Positions 57,165 through 64,000 of a DNA stretch of 64,000 nucleotides are shown here, one piece after another (position 1 is the first letter of the stretch; the number at the start of each line of letters is the position of its first letter). The DNA lies in assembly GCA_029448655.1 (NCBI GenBank), contig JACCLO010000003.1:1798001-1862000 (forward strand), read 5' to 3'. The DNA is from Wolfiporia cocos. Lineage: Eukaryota; Basidiomycota; Agaricomycetes; Polyporales; Phaeolaceae. The notes under the pieces were generated by a model that was given only the letters and a program-made list of their open reading frames with translations, was not told the DNA's origin and searched no databases. The position numbers and the translations under genes are program-made.

Positions 57165-58172
57165 GCTAGATCCGGCAATGAATCACCTGTACAATTGATC
57201 CCATAGCACACAGAGCTATACATAATCTGTAACTCGGATGGAATGCTAGTCGTATTCTCAATCGCAGAAGGTGATAGCGAGATCCACCTGTAACCCCACA
57301 CCATTATCAGCACAGCGGTTTCAGACGACTTCAAGTGTACGTACATTGTCAGCAGTGCATTTAACTGGGACGCAGGCGTCGTTCGGCTGCTGGAACGCAA
57401 TCGGGCAATTCGCGGACGTGCCTGAGAGAGCATAGCATCAATTGAAATAGCACCTGCGCGACGCACTCCGAGGACCTACAGTCACTTCCAAGGCCATCGC
57501 ATCCGTTGTAGTAACTGAATAGTATAAGTAAGCAGTCCAATGTTCCTGTAGCAGATACTTTACCCGAATCCGGTAGTGGCCTGGAATCCGTACCTGTGCT
57601 TTGCGCTGAGCCGATTCATGCAGATAATTTGTCTGGGAATACATACGGAGGATTGAGGCAGAGAGCAGCGCTACTGTTGCCGTTACTGAGCGTTATCTCT
57701 ACGATAACACAATTCTCTCCATCTGGACCACAGACGCCTATGGACAATATTCCTTCGCGTTAGCAACGAAGAATGAACACACGTAGACATGCGATTCACC
57801 GGTCTGGAGGAACCTGTACGCAACAGAGTCCATTAATAACCGGGAGATGACACAAGACTCAAGCCTCGTACGCGATGGCATCAATCAAAGGCCCATTGGT
57901 AGTGTACGCCGCTCCAGTCGAGAGCACGTCGCCGTTCTGGCTTTCCAGCATTGGCTATCAAAAGGATTAGTTTCAATTATCAACAGCAATGTGCAGTCAC
58001 TAACCGTCCCATATCCACAGCTGCATAGCGTTCATGACGCGGTCAGCATGGTGCGATGACAAGTAATTAGGGAGGCAAACTTGTTGGTGAAAGTGACAGT
58101 GTGGGTCTCAGCTCTGGCTGGAACAAGAGCCGCAGCAGCAGCAGCCATCGCGACGGCGAGCTTGAAGAACAT
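57165..58172 (-). pseudogene. small secreted protein pseudogene, copy B
   Basis: ATG at 58172 with signal peptide (MFFKLAVAMAAAAALVPARA), then THTVTFTN-like residues and the same broken body as copy A, including the ISL.PP[S/C]-like region near 57640-57720. Not functional. Confidence 0.48.
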
Positions 58173-59959
58173 CTTGGACGGCAGATGGGATTATGACACT
58201 GGCAGCTAGAGAATGTACTGCCCCGGGAAGTGAGTGCAAGAGCATCCTGAGCGAGTTTTATACCACTTTGCTACCGCCTCAAGCCCCACTTCCCGCGATA
58301 CATCACTATGACTCACAGTCATCTATCCATAGGAATGCTGGCCATGACATTCAGCAGAGAAGGTATAGCTCTGTGGCATATCGAGCCTCATATTGCGAGT
58401 CCGCTGACACTGGGTGAATTTGCAAACGCTGGGCACCAGTCGTTTTTTTTGCGTCTGACAAAATGAGGAGAACAGCTTGGGTTTCACATAGACAGTCTTA
58501 CTTACTTGACAAAAGCCTCCTGCACGCCGAAAGGTAAGCTCTCTCAAAAAGTCTGGTACAATTGAGATGCAACGTCACATGTGTCTCGAGAAAGTAGCTT
58601 GCGACGAGCTAATCGGGAATCGTCTGTGCCCGAATTCTATGTTTCGCCCTCGGCGGCGGTATCAAGGTGACTACATAGTCTTACTTTAGCTACTATATAT
58701 TTGACAGTTGCTGTATACCAATGAGCTAAACATATGGCCAGGTCAGTGCTGTTGTGACAGTGTGCTCGGACAACATCCCGCGGATCACGACAGAATGTTT
58801 CGTCCAGCGCGCCGGTGGAGCTACGTCTTCCAGCATATGGGGGACTGATGTTACGAAGCTTCGCAATACATCACTCGCCTTGACCGCTGCGACGCGCGCT
58901 GCTGTAACAGTAATATGGAGGACCAGTCATACGAAACATTGTAATACACCAATTGCATTGATAGTTGCTGCCCGCAGATAATGGCGCTGATATTGTCCAG
59001 TGTAGCTACCATGAGTCAAGTATGCTACAGTTGCCGGTGCTCGTCTGACGAACCATTGCTACCGAAAGGATCTTCTGAGGACATATGTATTCTGTGGGCT
59101 CGTGAGGAACTGTCCAATATCGCATAATGCCTCGGGACATTCGGCGGCAACGTGGTCTCGAGCATATGCGTAACGTTACGCGTATTGTATATGGCCTGTG
59201 AATTAGCGGAGGATGACATCATGAACGCGAAGTCATTATGATAACCAACTTACCCGTGCGCACGGTAGCGTTTGATGTCGAGTAGCGGTGGCAGCAGCAC
59301 GAGATGATGCTTCGCTCGTTCTCTGATGCACAAAGCAGCGTTCAGTGAGTTGAGTCTGTAACCGGACAAGCAGAAGACCAATATATTAGAATGATGCCGC
59401 TGAAACGGCATAATGAAAAAGGTGGCGCGCCGTCAGAACCCGAGGAGCGCTAGTGTTGATTCAGCCATCAGTAGCGTGTTACAGCATGGTCACGGACAAG
59501 TTGTAGCGCTGTATCGAGACTGCAAGCTTGTCAATTCGCGCATAGCTCCTCGGAACATTTCTCTTTTTGCTACCCCTGGCGTTGCCTTTCACCTTCATGA
59601 TTTTATGTTCGAATGCTTCTGAGGAGGTCTTCAACATAATGACGTGCACACTCAACTTGCTTTATGAGGATTGAATGCCACTAGCGCATTAGATGGACTG
59701 GGGCGCCCTCAAATCGGTATTCGGCAGTGTGATGTATCACCACTGTTCTGCCGCCGAGATGCAGCTAGAACCTCATACCGACAGAGGAGACATACCAAGC
59801 CATGTGTCTAGCATTTACAGATAACTTCGCTGATCGGCGGGTATGCCTCGATTGGCGCTGTATCAGCCTGCGCGTATCAGGGGAGCTCGAAGCTCATCGA
59901 AGTCCGTTCAAACAAAAGGGTCACAGGAATATAGAATATGACCATATGAGGAGGGTGTG

Positions 59960-61320
59960 CTAGCTCAGTGCTTCCATCTGGAGATGAGACCATTCGGTGA
60001 CGACAGCCCTGACATCATGGCAGAAACTCACATTTCAACGGTGCGCTCACGTCCACCAATAACAATTTTGTCCCCCACAGAGTTTACACAATATACCTCA
60101 TCCATACGTCCTGCTAAGTCCGTCTTGAGTTTGTATGTTTTGAGGTCCCAAATCAGCATCGCAACACTAGCCACATCAACTTCCAATACCTAGAAGTCCC
60201 ACCGCGCACCTTCACAATACTATCCTTGCTCGCACCAACGAGAAGTCTCGAGTCCGCGCTCCACGTCAGCCTATACACGGGACCAATGTGCCCTCTAAGC
60301 GTTGCAACGAAGTTGCCCGTTCGTCCGTCCCAAACGCGCACGGAACTGTCCCATGCCGCGCTCGCCTCCCAGCGCCCATCTGGACTAGTACTATGGACTA
60401 AATATAACGTGCTCGACCTGCTGCTGATGCCCCGTCAGGCGCGCGACCGGCTTGAGCTTCCCGCCGCGCTCCGCCGCGGCATCTGACGCGGCCGTAGTCG
60501 CGGCCCGTGAGGGGAAGAGCGATCAGAAGAAGAGTGTATGGTCATCAGAGCCGGAGATGAGCGTCTCGTCGTTCGTGGAGACGAGCTGATTATAGCTCGC
60601 GAGGACAAGGGACTGGCCTTGTATGTAATTGTGAGAAGGGCGTTCCGAGGCAAAAAGAAAGTGAATTTGAACAGTTACCCTGATCGTCCGATGATGACTT
60701 TTCACCGGCGTGGTCGAACGGCCCTGTACGCAGCGCAAGATCGGTGTTGAGTGTGAGCGTAGTGACTCAATGTGCGTGGCCTTTGAGAACGTGTACCTGC
60801 CTGCCCTGCTCACAATCAGTAACATGCTCAGGTTCGCAAGCATACGCGCTCACCTACTCGCATCCTACACACGGATCATCCAGTCGCTGGAGGCGGTGTA
60901 TAGCCGCCCTTGCCATTCAATCCGCCACCACCCCACCGTACTACATTTACACTCGCCGTATGGCCGCCCAGTGTGTATTCACAGCAGCGTACTGAGGTTG
61001 CCCACACACGCACGGTGCCATCCTTTGACGAAGATGCTAGCCGTGGTACTGTTGGGCTCCTGGTGAATTCAGACGGGGTTTATATGGTAAGGTGTATTGG
61101 CTCCCACGATAGTAGGGACGTGACCCACTTTGTATGCCCGCCGGAACCCGTCGCAAGTAGGTTACCTGTCGGGGAGAATGACGCGCATATAATCGGAGAT
61201 GTATGCCCTAATGGGCCCAGGAGTCGGGTCGGGATGTATGGGTCATAAGCAAGAGGGCGCACCAATGTTGACCACAGATATGATCGGAGCACTTCTCTCA
61301 GAATTCACTGCCTGTTTACG
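59960..61320 (-). pseudogene. Notchless/Rsa4 WD40 pseudogene, copy B
   Basis: Better preserved than copy A: GHTSPIICASFSPTGNLLAT, then a deletion to KWVTSLLSWEPIHL; SSKDGTVRVWA; CEYTLGGHTASVNVVRWGGG-like; HAH.VTTLTLNTDLALRTGP; NQLVSTNDETLISGSDDHTL; WDSSVRVWDGRTGNFVATLR; GHIGPVYRLTWSADSRLLVG. This order is diagnostic of Notchless. The N-terminal NLE domain is not found, intron boundaries are partly retained, and several frameshifts remain. The shared deletion after LLATGSGG shows that A and B descend from one already broken copy. Confidence 0.8.
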
Positions 61321-61379
61321 GAAGATGCGAGATCGAAGGCATACATCCACACGTCCTATTCTGCCTTTGTGACTCTACA

Positions 61380-61399
61380 GAGAGAGAGAGAGAGAGAGA
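61380..61399 (-). repeat. (CT)10 terminal tract of the retroposon
   Basis: GAGAGA run on the plus strand, abutting the left target duplication; on the element's strand it is the extreme 3' end. Confidence 0.85.
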
Positions 61400-61699
61400 C
61401 AACCATTTATATCCCGCAGTCAGTATCCTAAGTACATGTGCGGCAGCTAACGAGAGCCCAAGGTCGAAGGTGATAGTTTACGAAAGACATGAGTAGGGTG
61501 GTGTGCGGGGTCGTACGTCGGTTATGTATCGTAGGAGAGGGCGAGCAGATGGAAGAAGCCCCGAGGTTAGGCGACACCAATCGCTCTAGTGATACGTAGA
61601 GAGAAAAGAAAAGAAAAGAAAATGGGAGGTGAAAACTAAGAGGAAAAGTACGTAGCAGAAGAACCCGGACTTCTTGCAAGGTGGCATGTGGGAAGGCGG

Positions 61700-63055
61700 T
61701 CAGGTACGAGAACGGATAGTCATGGATACGCGTCCGTGGAAGTGGGAGGTGATGACGCCGTAGTTAAAGTCATGGATAGCGCTCTCGAGCGCTTTGAGTA
61801 TATGGCCGTCGTCGGCATCGGTGAACGAGAGGAGAACAGAGGAGTGCGTCTTGTGGTCAGGGATGTTGGGGTTCATCCAACGTATGAAGTGAGGTGTAAA
61901 GGGGTATGGTCGTGGAGCAATGGTGTAGAAGGGAGTTCGACTGAGTGCGTAAAAGAATTCGTCGGCAAGGTCTTGATTGGTGACTTGAGTGCCGTCAGCG
62001 TAGCGACAGGCGATGCCGTTGATTTGGACAGTGTAAGTGTTAGGGATCGGGGTGGGAGGTCTGGTATTACAAATCATGTCGAGGGAAGGTGTAGGTCCGA
62101 TGGGGTGGTCGTACATGGGAGGTTCCAGGAGGGCTGTCATAGTTTGATCAACCCAAAGCGGTCTGCATGATTGAGGAGGAGAATCGTCGGTGGTGTCCGC
62201 AGGGGTAGCCACGGAGGGAGGAGTGGTTATGGGTGAAGGGAGTGGGGGTGCGGATGGGATGGGTGATTGAGAGACGGGTGAGCGAATTGGGGGAGTGAGA
62301 CGTCGGCCATCAGGGCCAAAATATTGGGGAAACATGGCACGTTCAGCAGGGGTGCCATAATTGATGGCGTAGTCTTCGGCGGATAGTTCCGAAGGAGTGG
62401 GCGTGGGCGAGTTGTGGGTGAGTTGGGGGTGAGCAGTGTCGTCCGAATCCGCTGTATGAGCGGATGGTGTGGGGGAGTGGTTGCGTGTGGGAGGAGGCGG
62501 TGGGGTAGTGGACTGTTTAGGTGATTTGACGGTGACAGTCGGGGGTGGGGTAATCGCTGGTGAGGTTACAGGAGGGGTAGGGTTGGGAGTAGGTGGTTTG
62601 TTGGGTACCCAATGGAGTTTGGGCAGGGGTGTTTTGCGTCGTGGAATTCGGGATGTGGTGACTAAGCGTTTGATGTATGGCGCCTGATGGGTCTGGATAG
62701 TGGTGCGTGCAGCAGGCGGTGAGGGTGGAGGTGTGGGAATAGGGTAGGGCATAGGGTTGGGAAAAGTAGGCGCCAGAATGGCGTCTAAGTGGTTGGCGAG
62801 TTGGCGGACTGTGTCTCGCACTGTGAGTAAGGTGAGGGCTTCGGTGTGAGAGATTTCGTCAGCTCCATGTTGGATTGCGGTAAAGAGGTAGGATACGTGA
62901 GTCTTCCAAAGTGGAAGAGCATAGTTGGAGGAGTTGGTTTCGTGTGCCCGGTGGATACTCTGGGCAGCATTGAAAAGTAGATCAAATGCAAAGGTGGCTG
63001 ATGTGGTTTCGGTTTGGACCCTCTGGGTGTTGGGGACGGTGCGTTGGGTGTTCAT
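61700..63055 (-). CDS. 451-residue ORF1-like protein of the retroposon
   Basis: Single intact exon from ATG 63055. Residues ~20-100: helical segment (FAFDLLFNAAQSIHRAHETN, EALTLLTVRDTVRQLANHLD). Residues ~105-330: very Pro/Thr/Ser-rich linker with PTPPPSPP and PPPPPTRN stretches. Residues ~345-450: a globular-looking C-terminal domain (YTVQINGI, LADEFFYALSRTPFYTI, THSSVLLSFTDADDGHILKA). The last part resembles the RRM-like RNA-binding region of LINE ORF1 proteins in length and position, but sequence recognition is weak. No zinc knuckle. The absence of stops, unlike the surrounding ORFs, points to a recent insertion or selection. Confidence 0.65.
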   Translation of the reverse strand: MNTQRTVPNTQRVQTETTSATFAFDLLFNAAQSIHRAHETNSSNYALPLWKTHVSYLFTAIQHGADEISHTEALTLLTVRDTVRQLANHLDAILAPTFPNPMPYPIPTPPPSPPAARTTIQTHQAPYIKRLVTTSRIPRRKTPLPKLHWVPNKPPTPNPTPPVTSPAITPPPTVTVKSPKQSTTPPPPPTRNHSPTPSAHTADSDDTAHPQLTHNSPTPTPSELSAEDYAINYGTPAERAMFPQYFGPDGRRLTPPIRSPVSQSPIPSAPPLPSPITTPPSVATPADTTDDSPPQSCRPLWVDQTMTALLEPPMYDHPIGPTPSLDMICNTRPPTPIPNTYTVQINGIACRYADGTQVTNQDLADEFFYALSRTPFYTIAPRPYPFTPHFIRWMNPNIPDHKTHSSVLLSFTDADDGHILKALESAIHDFNYGVITSHFHGRVSMTIRSRT

Positions 63056-63255
63056 GGTGGGAGAGACGGTGCGTGGGGGTCGGCGTATGGGTGGACGGTA
63101 CGTGAGCGCCTAAGGCGATGGTGGTGGTAAGAGAGAAAGGAGGGTTGGCTTTGTGACTCTACATGTGAGCTCTTAGAAGTGCCAGTAGCACTAAGCTAGC
63201 GCCATCAAAATACAAAGCGACGAATCGGCGATCGATCATTGGCAGATCAGTACTT

Positions 63256-63580
63256 CAGTGCATATCCCCAGTCGCAAAGTTTCCATTGATTGGACGTCCA
63301 ATCCATCAGCAAGCAGCAGCTACTGCGAGGTCGTATGTCAAACTACAGCCCTAGTCAAATTGGCCAGTCGATGCCTACTCCGAGCACACGACTTTTCCAT
63401 TGATACTGCGGGTGCAATTGCACAATGAACAGAACAAAGCATCAGTAGCATACTCATACAATTAGTAGTGCATAACAGCACGAGCCAAGCGTAAACAGAT
63501 ATAGTACGTCGCAGCATGAGGTAGGAATGCCACCTAAATATCACGGAATTTAATGCGGTCTGACCAGACTCTTATTCGAA
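63256..63580. other. spacer after copy B
   Basis: No gene recognised; homology to copy A ends near 63255. Confidence 0.4.
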
Positions 63581-63886
63581 CTAGATAAAGCGCCACAAGT
63601 CAGCCTCTGCCTTGCGCTTGACGGCCCTTGCGCTTGACGGCCAGAAGCAACCGCAACGCACCTGGATGACCATCGACGTCGCCCACGGCGTGAGCTCCTG
63701 CTTCTCCGAGAGGTACAGGAACGTGCTCGTCCTCTGCGCATCCGTCTTGAATCTGTAGTCACATTCATTATCAGCCCGTCCACGACCCAACCCATAAGCT
63801 TGCAACCAGCACACACACCTCTTGAGCGTGCCCGATTTCCCCGGCGCCCGGTGCACGTTCCGGAAGCTGAACACCGCGCGCAGGAC
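63581..63886 (-). CDS. last exons of an unrecognised host gene, partial
   Basis: Two exons with a clean 66-nt GT-AG intron: 63886-63819 (VLRAVFSFRNVHRAPGKSGT, LK) and 63752-63581 (RFKTDAQRTSTFLYLSEKQE, then LTPWATSMVIQVRCGCFWPS and a short Lys-rich end, DLWRFI). A 3' splice site precedes 63886, so further exons lie upstream, probably beyond the window edge. It reads like real coding sequence, but I do not recognise the family. Confidence 0.5.
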   Translation of the reverse strand, partial: VLRAVFSFRNVHRAPGKSGTLKRCVCWLQAYGLGRGRADNECDYRFKTDAQRTSTFLYLSEKQELTPWATSMVIQVRCGCFWPSSARAVKRKAEADLWRFI

Positions 63887-64000
63887 CTGGGCAATTATCT
63901 ACACAAACGCGCACCTGAATTAGCCACGACAGCGAGAGAGTGGTGAGGGACAAGGGACGCACCCGCGAAGAGAGCTCGCGCCCGAGGCACCGCGCCGCGC

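Larger units (their letters stand above)
61380..63148 (-). mobile_element. 1.77-kb retroposon with ORF1 only and (CT)n tail
   Basis: Flanked by the 15-bp direct repeat CTTTGTGACTCTACA (61365-61379 and 63149-63163) and absent from copy A. This pattern fits target-primed reverse transcription (non-LTR retrotransposons and their dependants). Read on the minus strand: a 93-nt leader, one 451-codon ORF, ~300 nt of 3' sequence, and a (CT)n tract directly at the duplication in place of poly(A). No endonuclease or reverse transcriptase is present. Confidence 0.85.
56367..63255 (+). repeat. segmental duplication, copy B
   Basis: Collinear with copy A (30843-35690). Net length without its two insertions is about 4.84 kb, equal to A. 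Insertions specific to B: the MITE at 56675-56941 and the retroposon at 61380-63148. Similar decay of the pseudogenes in A and B indicates that a non-functional block was duplicated. Confidence 0.9.

Noticed and set aside
61688..62170. Plus-strand ORFs over the retroposon
   Set aside because: The GC-rich Pro/Thr linker of the minus-strand ORF creates open antisense frames rich in Gly/Val; the minus ORF is longer and has structured ends.

Overview
This is nuclear DNA of a filamentous basidiomycete, most likely an agaricomycete. Evidence: GT-AG introns of about 45-75 nt in every real gene, a 13-exon fungal cytochrome P450, a Plavaka-type (CMC superfamily) DDE transposase, a DUF6698-type protein, and dUTPase-bearing and chromodomain Ty3/gypsy retrotransposons. 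Only a few loci look like functional host genes: two DUF1275 membrane-protein genes, one P450 and a partial gene at the right edge. The rest is layered mobile DNA, segmental duplications and pseudogenes.

1-20 kb, retrotransposon nest. A 3' fragment of a gypsy element (1-795) is followed by a full-length 9.1-kb relative (1210-10309; 371-bp LTRs differing at one base; target duplication CATCA). Its order is gag, then pol with dUTPase, protease, RT, RNase H, integrase, a chromo-like module and a long extra C-terminus whose stop codon lies inside the 3' LTR. A 928-bp solo LTR (8353-9280, duplication TATAC) interrupts the end of pol. Next come a Ty1/copia gag relic on the minus strand (11640-12434) and the 3' part of a chromodomain gypsy element (12436-16601). 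That element was hit by a solo LTR (13418-13992), a 606-bp TRIM (14818-15423) and a solo LTR of a TGTTAC...GTAACA family (15974-16541), and it breaks off at a second, inverted copy of that family. Five copies of the family lie between 15974 and 20121, four with target duplications.

20-42 kb, mixed region. It holds a DDE-transposase relic (20.8-21.4 kb), an 800-bp inverted-repeat element (22324-23119), DUF1275 copy 1 (minus, 23548-24369), the P450 (25152-27339), segmental duplication copy A (30843-35690) with pseudogenes of a small secreted protein and of the ribosome-assembly WD40 protein Notchless/Rsa4, DUF1275 copy 2 (plus, 35790-36611) and an F-box pseudogene (37284-38003).

42.1-56.2 kb, candidate composite Plavaka element. 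Matching inverted termini (TGTCGGAAAAA) bracket a 12+-exon Plavaka transposase with a hAT-like MITE in its first intron, two inverted fragments of the SIN3 corepressor gene, a short hypothetical gene, a DUF6698-type gene and a further multi-exon gene of unknown function. 20-bp-periodic CGCGATCG repeats precede the transposase and the DUF6698-type gene. This is the most unusual object in the window.

56.4-63.3 kb, segmental duplication copy B, in the same orientation as A. Relative to A it gained a 267-bp MITE and a 1769-bp insertion flanked by a 15-bp target duplication. The insertion carries one intact 451-codon ORF, no reverse transcriptase and a (CT)n 3' tail. The window ends in the last exons of an unrecognised minus-strand gene.

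Across the broken ORFs, 13 internal stops can be placed by frame continuity; 11 are TGA, and each of the 13 is one transition from a sense codon. That fits C-to-T decay (methylcytosine deamination or a RIP-like process).
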